DNA of 38,796 bases from NCBI GenBank assembly GCA_022821585.1, contig JAJEDI010000082.1:1-38796 (forward strand), given 5' to 3'. This document shows, in pieces, positions 31,919-38,796 of the stretch. The stretch comes from Caldilineaceae bacterium (GTDB taxonomy: Bacteria > Chloroflexota > Anaerolineae > Caldilineales > Caldilineaceae). Within the stretch, counting starts at the first letter, position 1. Each line of letters begins with the position of its first letter. A program made the position numbers and the translations under genes. The notes beneath the pieces were generated by a model. It worked only from the letters and a program-made list of their open reading frames with translations, was not told the origin of the DNA and searched no databases.

Positions 31919-33655
31919 CTATGTGGTTTCGGCTTCTTCCACGGGCAGGGCAACGAAGATGGTTGTGCCCTTGTTCACGTCGCTGCGTACCCAGATTTCT
32001 CCATGATGTGCCTCGACGATTGCCTTGCTGAGAAAGAGACCGAGACCGACGCCGGCCGTGCCGCGGCGGATACCGCTGTCCACGCGGTAGTAACGTTCGA
32101 ATATTTTCGGGAGTTCTCTTGCCGGAATGCCGATTCCTTCATCGGCGACATAGAGTACAAGGCGGCCGGCCGCGTTCTTTTCCTGCGGCTCTTCGTGCCA
32201 ACCGCCTATGCGAATGACGCCGCCGTCGGGTGAGTATTTGATGGCGTTGCTGAGCAGATTGGTAAAGACCAGGCGCAGGCGTTCTACGTCGCCGTAGATG
32301 ACGGGGAGGCCCGCGGGCAGATCGAGAGCGATTTCATGGGTGTCGGTCTGTGTGCGGTAGTCCTGCGCCACGCGCTCGAGCAGCCACCGCATCTGTACGT
32401 CCGACCGTTCAAGGCGCAGGCCGCCGGCCTGGATGCGGCTGACGTCGAGCAGACTGTTGATGAGCGCCTCGAGCCGGTCGGCTTCCTCTTCGATCACTTC
32501 GAGGCTTTGGCGGGCTGTCTCGGCGTCCCAGGCGGCGTCGGGCCGGGCCAGTGTTTGCGCGTATCCTTTGATCAAGGCCACGGGCGTCTTCAGCTCATGG
32601 CTGATGATCGAGGTAAAGGTGGATTTCATCTCCTCTTCTTCGCGGAAACGCGTGATATCGAGCACATTGACGATGATGTTGACGAGCCGCATGCGCTCAT
32701 CCTTGACCGGGATGAAGGTTACGGAGACCGATATCTGCCCCCCTTCGGGCAGGACGATGTCGCCTTCACATTGGGCGCCGCTTTCGGGCAGGGAGATCAG
32801 GTCGTAATCGGCGCTGAACAGGTCTTCTCCCTGCAGATTGAGGAGAGGCAGTATCCTTTCGCATTGTCGCCCGACCGCATCTTGAGGCGCGATTCCGGTC
32901 ATGAGGGAAAGGGGCTGGTTGATAACCTCCACCCGCTTGTTGGGCGCCAGGATCATCATGCCATTGACGCTGTTCTGGACGATCATCGACAGGCGGCTGC
33001 GCTCGGTCGCCAGCTGCTGGTAGAGGCGGGCGTTGCGGACGGCAATGGCGGCCTGGTCGGCGAACCCCTGCAGGAACTGCCAGTCCAGCGGCGAGAAGGC
33101 GGAGTCGCCGCGGAACAGATAGATAACGCCTAGCAGGTCTTCTTCGAAGAGGAGAGGGAGGCCGATCACCTGGCCCAGCTTGTGGCCCAACGCCGACTCT
33201 ACTTCGCGGACGCGGCTTTCGATTTCCTGTTGGTAGCTGTCGCCATGCGAGAATTCGGCCGCCAGCGCGCGCCCGGCGTCCCATTCGCCGACCATTGCCT
33301 GGTGGTCCGAATCCTCTTGCGCCAGTCGATCGTCGGCTGGGGGCCAGGACTGCGAGGCGATTTTGAGGAGGGGACGGAAGGCGGGCAGGAGTTGGCGTGG
33401 AATGCCATAGGATGCACGAATACGGAAGGGTTCGTCTTTCTCCACGGTGCTGCGTCCGTCTGCCAGGGGCACGGCTGCGGCAGCGTCGTCGAGCACGATG
33501 ACCCCGGCGGGCGCGGCGAGCATTTCGGCTGCGCTTTCGAGGATCAGCCGCAGCAGGCTGGGCAGATCGAGCCGCGAGGTCATGGCGCGCGTGATGCGCA
33601 GCAGGTATTCTCGTTGACGCAACTGGTAGGTTGCCATCAGGGCCGGAACATTCAT
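31919..33655 (-). CDS. Soluble sensor histidine kinase (GAF-PAS-HisKA-HATPase)
   Basis: 578 residues from the ATG at 33655. No transmembrane helix is seen, so the sensor is cytoplasmic. A GAF-like domain covers about 25-215 and a PAS-like domain about 222-340. HisKA has SHELKTP with phospho-acceptor His353. The ATPase domain has the N-box (VFTNLLSNAIKYSPDGG) and the G boxes DEGIGIP and GVGLGLFL. No response regulator is in the window. An upstream GTG or ATG would add about 45 residues rich in Arg and Pro that read through the relic ABC permease, so I reject it. No clear ribosome site is seen at 33655; ATG 33637 is another option. Confidence 0.88.
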   Translation of the reverse strand: MNVPALMATYQLRQREYLLRITRAMTSRLDLPSLLRLILESAAEMLAAPAGVIVLDDAAAAVPLADGRSTVEKDEPFRIRASYGIPRQLLPAFRPLLKIASQSWPPADDRLAQEDSDHQAMVGEWDAGRALAAEFSHGDSYQQEIESRVREVESALGHKLGQVIGLPLLFEEDLLGVIYLFRGDSAFSPLDWQFLQGFADQAAIAVRNARLYQQLATERSRLSMIVQNSVNGMMILAPNKRVEVINQPLSLMTGIAPQDAVGRQCERILPLLNLQGEDLFSADYDLISLPESGAQCEGDIVLPEGGQISVSVTFIPVKDERMRLVNIIVNVLDITRFREEEEMKSTFTSIISHELKTPVALIKGYAQTLARPDAAWDAETARQSLEVIEEEADRLEALINSLLDVSRIQAGGLRLERSDVQMRWLLERVAQDYRTQTDTHEIALDLPAGLPVIYGDVERLRLVFTNLLSNAIKYSPDGGVIRIGGWHEEPQEKNAAGRLVLYVADEGIGIPARELPKIFERYYRVDSGIRRGTAGVGLGLFLSKAIVEAHHGEIWVRSDVNKGTTIFVALPVEEAETT

Positions 33656-33684
33656 GGTAAGAAAATAACAGAGCGGGAAAGTAA

Positions 33685-33891
33685 AGTCAACGATCCGGGG
33701 CGAGCGGGCGCGTCGTGCTGTCCTTGCCGACGGCCGGCCCTCTCTTTCTACAGGCGCTGCTGGAAGAGGATATGTACCTGGCCGGTTCATTCGTCATGCT
33801 GGCGGCCAGCCTGACCGTGGTCGGCACACTGCTTTCGGACATTTTGTTGGCGGTCATCGATCCCAGAATTCGCTACGAAGGAACGGTTTGA
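33685..33891 (+). pseudogene. Remnant of an OppB/DppB-type ABC permease, C-terminal end only
   Basis: The frame reads PTAGPLFLQALLEEDMY, then LAGSFVMLAASLTVVGTLLSD, then ILLAVIDPRIRYEG and a stop at 33889-33891. This is the typical last ~60 residues of an oligopeptide ABC permease. Family permeases have about 310 residues; the upstream part is absent, and the frame closes at a TAA at 33682. The next relic overlaps it by 4 bases, the usual oppB-oppC arrangement. The kinase gene on the other strand begins 30 bases away, so its promoter must lie in this relic. Confidence 0.75.
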
Positions 33892-34460
33892 TTTCGCCTC
33901 ACGAACGTCATGTCGAGTATGCGCAGGCGCCGCCGCAGCGCCTGCGTTTCATTGACAGCGAGGGAAAGTTCCACTTGCAGCCGTTCATTTACGGGACTGA
34001 ACAGAAGATGGATGACATGTTCATACGCACTTACCCGCCGATTACAGACCAGATCTATCCTGTGCGGCTTTTTGTACGCGGCGCCCCGTATAAGATGTGG
34101 AACTTCCTGCGGACAGACGTTCACCTGTTCGGCGCGGACCCGGAGGCGCCGCTGTTCCTGCTTGGAACGGATGGCGACGGGCGGGACCTGCTGTCGCGGT
34201 TGATCTTCGGCACGCGTCTCTCGCTCTCAATTGGACTTTTGGGCGTGGCGCTGAGCTTCCTACTCGGCATCATTATCGGCGGTATATCCGGCTACTTCGG
34301 CGGTGTGACGGATAAAATCGTCCAGAGGCTAATCGAGATACTGCGCGCATTCCCCAGCCTTCCCCTGTGGATGGCTCTGAGTGCGGCATTGCCGGCCAAC
34401 TGGGGCGGCGGGCCGAGGACGGAGATTTCGCCGACTTTCAGGCAAAGGCCCTGGCGCTAG
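33888..34460 (+). pseudogene. Truncated OppC/DppC-type ABC permease
   Basis: 190 residues from a TTG start that overlaps the oppB-like stop, with AAGGA six bases before it. The sequence matches the long-N-terminus OppC branch: HLFGADPEAPLFLLGTDGDG, RDLLSRLIFGTRLSLSIGLL, then GGISGYFGG and LRAFPSLPLWMALSAALPANW. Family identity ends there, near 34400, and the last ~20 residues (PRTEISPTFRQRPWR) are foreign sequence. About half the permease, including most of the conserved EAA coupling loop, is missing, so it should not function. Confidence 0.78.
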
Positions 34461-34672
34461 ATGTGGAATTCAAGCCGTTGGCCGTCAGATTCGCAACCAT
34501 GCGTGATGAAACGCTATCGTTCGGGTGGACGGGGCCGCTGTGCGTAGACGGCAGGGAAGAGGCAATTTGCGGATTCAGACAGTTCGAGAATCCTTATTGT
34601 ACGGTTGACCTGGGCGCATCGCAGATGGAGTTGATCCATGGGGAGGACGCGCTGCGGCTGCACTTTGTCTGA
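34406..34672 (+). pseudogene. C-terminal fragment of an unrecognised protein
   Basis: Starting near the oppC breakpoint but in another frame, the sequence codes for FKPLAVRFATMRDETLSFGW, TGPLCVDGREE, FRQFENPYCTVDLGASQMEL and IHGEDALRLHFV before a TGA at 34670-34672. The even residue pattern looks like the tail of a real protein, perhaps a beta-sandwich domain at the end of a glycan-acting enzyme, but I cannot name it. It has no plausible start of its own. Its sudden beginning next to the oppC break suggests a deletion that joined two genes. Confidence 0.5.
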
Positions 34673-35096
34673 GCCGGTCGCTCGCGACCTCACGTCCCCG
34701 CTCGAATACCGCGCATGATCTCGCACGTTTCCTGATCGGTCTATACACGGTGGCCGGGTAGAGGAAGAATTCATCCTCCGACAGTGCGCCGTACAGGATG
34801 TCGTCGATTGCCAGTTTTGGGGCTGAGGAAGGGCTGAACTCTCCTACGATCGGCAGCGCGGTCCGGATGCCGCAATACAGCAGTTCTTCGTCGGTATTTC
34901 ACTGGCTGGGTGGGGTTGGGATTCTCGCACCAGTTCTGGCAGAAGGATTCTGCCCGGTAGGCACAGAGGTGTGCCAGCTTACTTCCTTTTCGGGCTCAGT
35001 GCCTGATCCGAGGCGACCTGTCCAGAACACCGCGAATTCGTCTGCACCCGGAAGATGGCGACGAATAGATCCGGCGAGGAGACGTTGCGACCATCG
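34673..35096. other. Degenerate stretch between relic genes and cdd
   Basis: No intact gene is seen. On the minus strand two short frames look protein-like: ADEFAVFWTGRLGSG near 35038-34998 and ALPIVGEFSPSSAPKLAIDD followed by ILYGALSEDEFFLYPATVYR near 34860-34740. They are in different frames, with a stop codon between them, and lack starts. They may be decayed pieces of one secreted protein, but the evidence is thin. Confidence 0.35.
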
Positions 35097-35483
35097 TCAG
35101 CCGCCGAAGGCATCGGGCAGCAAGGCGCGCGCAGTCGTGCTGCGGAAATTGCTGCCTTCATCACTGATGTACACATCCATCTCCGCCCCAAGCTCGATCA
35201 TCACCTGGCGGCAGAAGCCGCAGGGCGAGGCGCCGTCCACGGTAACAACGGCGATCGCTCGCAGGTCCCGTTTTCCCTGAGCGATGGCGGCCGTGAGCGC
35301 GACCCGTTCGGCGCAGATCGTCCCTCCGTAGGAGGCGTTTTCGACGTTACATCCCAGGATGATATCGCCGTTATCCGTCAACACGGCGGCGCCGACGGCA
35401 TAGTTGCTATAGGGTGCGTAGGCCCGTTTGCGGGCGGTCTGTGCCGCTGCGACAAGCTGTTGCGGGGATACCGTCGGGGTCAC
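35097..35483 (-). CDS. cdd: Cytidine deaminase
   Basis: 128 residues, the short tetrameric type. It deaminates cytidine and deoxycytidine to uridine forms in pyrimidine salvage. Zinc and catalytic residues are in CAER (Cys57, Glu59) and PCGFCRQ (Cys88, Cys91). NVENASYGG is the substrate-binding segment. The start is a GTG at 35483, with AGGGA seven bases upstream. The nucleoside-type permeases lie 3.3 kb downstream on the same strand; uptake plus salvage is a common pairing. The CNNM-type gene ends 54 bases upstream, so the two may share a transcript. Confidence 0.96.
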   Translation of the reverse strand: MTPTVSPQQLVAAAQTARKRAYAPYSNYAVGAAVLTDNGDIILGCNVENASYGGTICAERVALTAAIAQGKRDLRAIAVVTVDGASPCGFCRQVMIELGAEMDVYISDEGSNFRSTTARALLPDAFGG

Positions 35484-35537
35484 GTTTTGATCCCTTTTCT
35501 GGACGGCCTCGTTGCGCAGGAGGCATACGTCATACTA

Positions 35538-36887
35538 TCAGGCGGCCGACTGAAGGTAGCCGGAGCCTGTCGAGTCCTCGGTCTGCTCCTCGACGTCGGG
35601 CTGACTCAGGGTCTGGGCCCCGTTTTCGGCGCTGTGGCGCGGTTCAACGCGCACCTGTTCGATGCGGCGGGAATCAACGGAGAGGACGGTGAATCGCCAG
35701 TCATGGAAATGGATACTTTCGCCCTGCTCGGGAACGCGTCCAAGCTGGCTATAGATGAAGCCGCCCAAGGTGTCGATATTCTCGGGGCCGGCGGACAGGT
35801 CGACGTCGATAAGCCGCGACACTTCATCGATATCGTAACGGGCGTTGAAGACGAAGATTTCGGGGGCCAGCTTTTTGAGCTGGGGCTCTTCCGAATCGTA
35901 TTCGTCCTGGATTTCGCCAACGATCTCTTCGAGCAGGTCTTCGATCGTAACGAGGCCGGCTGTGCCGCCGTATTCGTCCACAGCCAGAGCCATATGGATG
36001 CGATGGGCCTGCATTTCCTCGAAAAGTTCGTCAAGTTTCTTGCTCTGGGGCACGAAGTAGGCCTCCCGAAGCAGTTGACGAACGGCGATGTCCTGGCTTC
36101 CGTCGCGCAGGCAGAGGAGGAGGTCTTTGGCATAGAGTACGCCGAGCAGATGGTCTATGTTGTCTTCGTAGACGGGAATTCGGCTGTGCCCGTTGCCGAT
36201 GATCAGATCGAGAGCTTCACTGAGGGGCGAATTCACCTCTACGGCCACCATGTCGAGCCGCGGCACCATGATCTCGCGCACGGTCGTCTCGCCGAATTCA
36301 AAGATGCCGGCGATCATCTGCTTCTCGTCTTCTTCGATCACGCCCTCGCCTTCACCCACATGAATGAGAAAGCGAAGGCCGTCCTCACTCAGGAACACGC
36401 TTTCGGGCGTCACTTCGTCTTCGTCACCGCGTGCGAAGGCAGCCAGGCGGCGCAGGAGGAAGGATAGCGGGGATAGCAGCGCAGCCAGGAGGTTGACGAC
36501 ACGGGCGATCGAGAGCGCGACCGTGTCGGGCTGGCGCAGAGCCCAGCCCCGGCTGAAGACCTGAACTGCGAGGAGAAGGAGCCAGACGAGAGTGACGGCG
36601 GCGCTGACCCCGACAGTGGACCACTTCAGGGTCATGGCCAGGCAGACGGCCATAGAACTGGCAGCGATGTAGGCAAGGCTCTTGAGTATCAGGAGGGTGG
36701 AGAGAAAGCGGGCCGGGTCGGAGAGCATTCGGTCGATCAACTTTGCCCGCTGATTGCCGCTGGCGAGAAGCTCACGCATACGGCTTCTGGATGCTGCCGA
36801 CAGCGATACTTCTGCGACAGAGACAAAGCCAATCGTCAGTAATGGCAGCAGTTGCGCCGCGATCAGCCATGCAGGTTCCACTTCCAC
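35538..36887 (-). CDS. CNNM/CBS/CorC-domain membrane protein (hemolysin C family)
   Basis: 449 residues. A DUF21/CNNM membrane domain with about 3-4 helices covers 1-180. A CBS pair is at about 205-325 (REIMVPRLDMVAVEV, GHSRIPVYEDNIDHLLGVLY, DEYGGTAGLVTIEDLLEEIV). A CorC_HlyC domain is at about 340-425. Members move or regulate Mg2+/Co2+ or Na+; the name hemolysin is historical. The GTG at 36887 is well supported by AAGGAG six bases upstream. The C-terminus is a short variable tail. It lies 104 bases downstream of glmU on the same strand. Confidence 0.93.
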   Translation of the reverse strand: MEVEPAWLIAAQLLPLLTIGFVSVAEVSLSAASRSRMRELLASGNQRAKLIDRMLSDPARFLSTLLILKSLAYIAASSMAVCLAMTLKWSTVGVSAAVTLVWLLLLAVQVFSRGWALRQPDTVALSIARVVNLLAALLSPLSFLLRRLAAFARGDEDEVTPESVFLSEDGLRFLIHVGEGEGVIEEDEKQMIAGIFEFGETTVREIMVPRLDMVAVEVNSPLSEALDLIIGNGHSRIPVYEDNIDHLLGVLYAKDLLLCLRDGSQDIAVRQLLREAYFVPQSKKLDELFEEMQAHRIHMALAVDEYGGTAGLVTIEDLLEEIVGEIQDEYDSEEPQLKKLAPEIFVFNARYDIDEVSRLIDVDLSAGPENIDTLGGFIYSQLGRVPEQGESIHFHDWRFTVLSVDSRRIEQVRVEPRHSAENGAQTLSQPDVEEQTEDSTGSGYLQSAA

Positions 36888-36991
36888 TGGAGACTCCTTT
36901 TTCTACGTTGCTTTACGCCGCGCCAGGTGTAGCGCAGGCGGAGTGACGGCAGATGTCCGTCCCAAGTGCTGGTGTGTCAGTTTATTTAGCG

Positions 36992-38392
36992 TCAGTTTGG
37001 CCCGTGTTTTTCATTCGATTCAGGCTGCCTGGCGTTTTCGACGGCAGGGGGGCGCCTGGCGGGTACGCCGTAGACGAGCGTGTCCTCCTCTACGTCCCGC
37101 GTTACGACGGAGCCGGCGCCGGTACGGGCGCGTGCGCCGAGGGTAACGGGGGCAACCAAGAGCGTATCGCTGCCGAGGAAGACGTCGTCGCCGAGAACTG
37201 TACGGTTTTTTGAGACGCCGTCGAAGTTACAGGTGATGGTGCCGGCACCGACGTTTACATTCTCGCCAACGGTGGCGTCGCCAATGTAGCTGAAATGACC
37301 CATTTTGACGCCTCTACCGAGGCGGCTGTTCTTCACCTCGCCGAAGTTACCCATATGCACGTCTTCGCCAAGATGGGCGCCCGGCCGCAGATGGCCGAAG
37401 GGGCCGACTTCGCTGCCGCGGTCCATTCTGGCCTGCTCGATGACGCTGTACTCGACGCGGCAGGCATCCCCGATTGCGCTGTCGACGATGCGACTGTTCG
37501 GTCCGATGCAGCAGCCGGCGCCGACGGTGGTGGCACCCTGCAGGTGGGTTCCGGGAAGGATGGTCGAGTCCTGACCGATAGTCACGTCTGCATCGATATA
37601 GGTGGATGCGGGATCGACGATGGTCACGCCGGCGAGCATGTGATCGGTGTTGATGCGCTGGCGCAGGGCGTGTGCGGCGGCGGCCAGCTGGCTGCGGTCG
37701 TTGATGCCGAGGGTCTCATCAGGCGCGGCGGCGAGGCTCTCGACCTCCTGGCCCTGTTCGACGGCGATTCCGATCATGTCGGTCAGGTAGAGTTCGCCGC
37801 TGGCGCTGGGCGTCAGGAGGGAGATGTTCTCCCAGAGCCATTGGGCATTGAAGCAGTAGACACCGGGATTCAGCTCACGAATGGCGAGCTGTTCGGGCGT
37901 GCAGTCGGCCTCTTCCACAATAGCGCGGACAGATCCGTTCTGACCGCGCACGATGCGGCCGAATCCCTGGGCGTCCTCGCGCTCGACCGTCAGGAGGGAG
38001 AGCGCAGATGGCCTGTGCCGCGGATGCGCGCCGCCGGCGCGAAGTTGGGTCAAGCCCTTGAGTGTTGCGGGAAGGAGAAGGGGCATATCGGCGTAGAGGA
38101 CTAGGACCTGGTCGGCCCGCTGATTGAGGCGTTCTTTGGCCTGCATCAGGGCATGTCCTGTGCCGAGGAGCTCTTTCTGCACGCTGTAGTCGACGCGCTC
38201 GCCGAGGTAGTCCTGCACCTGTTTTCTTGCGTGGCCTACGACAACGACCGGCCGCAGGTCGGAAAGCCCGTCTACCGCCTGCAGAGACCACTCGATCAGA
38301 GGCCGTCCGGCCAGAGGGTGGAGGGATTTGGGCAAAGTTGAATTCATGCGGGTGCCGTGCCCGGCAGCCAGGATGACGGCGGCAACAGTCAT
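36992..38392 (-). CDS. glmU: Bifunctional N-acetylglucosamine-1-phosphate uridyltransferase / glucosamine-1-phosphate acetyltransferase
   Basis: 466 residues. It makes UDP-GlcNAc, the precursor of peptidoglycan and other envelope glycans. The N-terminal pyrophosphorylase motif LAAGHGTRMNSTLPKS (8-23) has the nucleotide loop and Lys22. The C-terminal left-handed beta-helix has repeated hexapeptides, and KMGHFSYIGDATVG carries the catalytic His equivalent to E. coli His363. NVNVGAGTITCNFDG and VFLGSDTLLVAPVTLG are highly conserved. The ATG at 38392 has AGGAG eight bases upstream. Both halves are complete, so it should be fully bifunctional. Confidence 0.97.
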   Translation of the reverse strand: MTVAAVILAAGHGTRMNSTLPKSLHPLAGRPLIEWSLQAVDGLSDLRPVVVVGHARKQVQDYLGERVDYSVQKELLGTGHALMQAKERLNQRADQVLVLYADMPLLLPATLKGLTQLRAGGAHPRHRPSALSLLTVEREDAQGFGRIVRGQNGSVRAIVEEADCTPEQLAIRELNPGVYCFNAQWLWENISLLTPSASGELYLTDMIGIAVEQGQEVESLAAAPDETLGINDRSQLAAAAHALRQRINTDHMLAGVTIVDPASTYIDADVTIGQDSTILPGTHLQGATTVGAGCCIGPNSRIVDSAIGDACRVEYSVIEQARMDRGSEVGPFGHLRPGAHLGEDVHMGNFGEVKNSRLGRGVKMGHFSYIGDATVGENVNVGAGTITCNFDGVSKNRTVLGDDVFLGSDTLLVAPVTLGARARTGAGSVVTRDVEEDTLVYGVPARRPPAVENARQPESNEKHGPN

Positions 38393-38667
38393 TCAGGATG
38401 CTCCTATGCTCCGGGGAAAGGAAGCGGCGCGCGGAGTGCGCGGAAGGCGGGCGGCCAGGGCTGTAGGCGCGTCGGTCAGATGGTCAAGCGCGAGAGGGAC
38501 GGCGGATCTGTTCGAGGATAAGAATGGTAGAGAACCGGGTTCTGGAGGGTTATCATCCATGAAGCAGATCGCAGACGGGGGCCAGATTGGTGTCTGCGCA
38601 CATTTTAACACAAAGGAGCAGGTTGTCCAGAGAAGCTTTCATCGGTGGAGAGTGAAAGAAAGAGGAG
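38393..38667. other. Gap between glmU and the 5S rRNA gene
   Basis: 275 bases without a supported gene. A 72-codon minus-strand frame here has no family features and ends at the glmU start; I regard it as chance. A weak CTTTCA/TGAAAG hairpin near 38635-38657 could end the rRNA transcript. The glmU promoter must lie here but is not obvious. Confidence 0.4.
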
Positions 38668-38783
38668 GTTGGCAGCGGTCTACTCTCACACGGGGTCGCC
38701 CCCGCACTACCATCGACGCTGGTGGACTTTACTGCCGGGTTCGGGATGGGACCGGGTGTTTCCCCACCGCTCTTGCCACCAAC
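38668..38783 (-). rRNA. rrf: 5S ribosomal RNA
   Basis: About 116 nt read on the minus strand. The ends pair as helix I (GTTGGTGGC with GCTGCCAAC). The body has the universal CCCATCCCGAACCCGG loop-C segment and the GATGGTAGTG loop-E region. 5S is normally the last gene of an rRNA operon, so 23S should lie to the right of the window. Confidence 0.95.
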
Positions 38784-38796
38784 TCCTCTTTGCTTA

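Noticed and set aside
38393..38611. 72-codon minus-strand frame upstream of glmU
   Set aside because: No family features or ribosome site; it probably overlaps the glmU promoter region.

Overview
This 38.8 kb window is bacterial chromosome: GC-rich, densely coded, with TGA used as an ordinary stop in many genes (catalase, the esterase, the SDR and others). The gene mix looks most like a Chloroflexota genome of the Anaerolineae/Caldilineae type: BMP-type nucleoside permeases, an ArsA-like ATPase with a C-terminal HSP20-like domain, SH3b and LysM/M23 envelope proteins, a CehA/McbA-like metallohydrolase and Gfo/Idh/MocA enzymes. That placement is an inference from gene content; no 16S or 23S sequence is present to confirm it.

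Left part (1-19166, all + strand). The window opens inside a catalase gene. It is followed by a two-domain VOC protein, a zinc alcohol/formaldehyde-type dehydrogenase with a clear promoter, an NHL beta-propeller protein, and an alpha/beta hydrolase. Then comes a tightly packed catabolic-looking run: CehA-like metallohydrolase, Gfo/Idh/MocA oxidoreductase, aldose 1-epimerase, a DUF3179 protein, an SDR, an MFS transporter and a Rieske protein with a long unassigned C-terminus. Two small proteins and a CrtI-like FAD oxidoreductase end this part.

Main result. The DUF3179 gene (11361-12365) is interrupted by one in-frame TGA at 11628-11630. The family's conserved CxxC motif falls exactly there, and the TGA replaces the first Cys, giving U-A-P-C. 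Reading continues in the same frame for another 244 codons of family-like sequence. A perfect 7-bp hairpin with loop GGTCT lies 21 nt downstream of the TGA, resembling a bacterial SECIS element. This is best explained as a selenoprotein form of DUF3179 with a UxxC redox motif.

Middle part (19199-28082). On the minus strand lie an ArsA-like ATPase and, upstream of it, a membrane-anchored four-SH3b protein whose leader could fold over its own ribosome binding site. On the plus strand lie a Crp/Fnr regulator, Rho with a long leader behind a near-consensus promoter, and a LysM/M23 peptidase ending in a textbook terminator.

Right part (28204-38796, nearly all minus strand). Fumarase, two nucleoside-type ABC permeases, a soluble GAF/PAS sensor kinase, cytidine deaminase, a CNNM/CBS/CorC protein and GlmU follow. 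At the edge is a 5S rRNA gene, so the rest of an rRNA operon probably lies just to the right. A patch of broken genes on the plus strand (33685-34672, truncated oligopeptide ABC permeases joined to an unrelated tail) sits between the kinase and cytidine deaminase and looks like a deletion or recombination scar.
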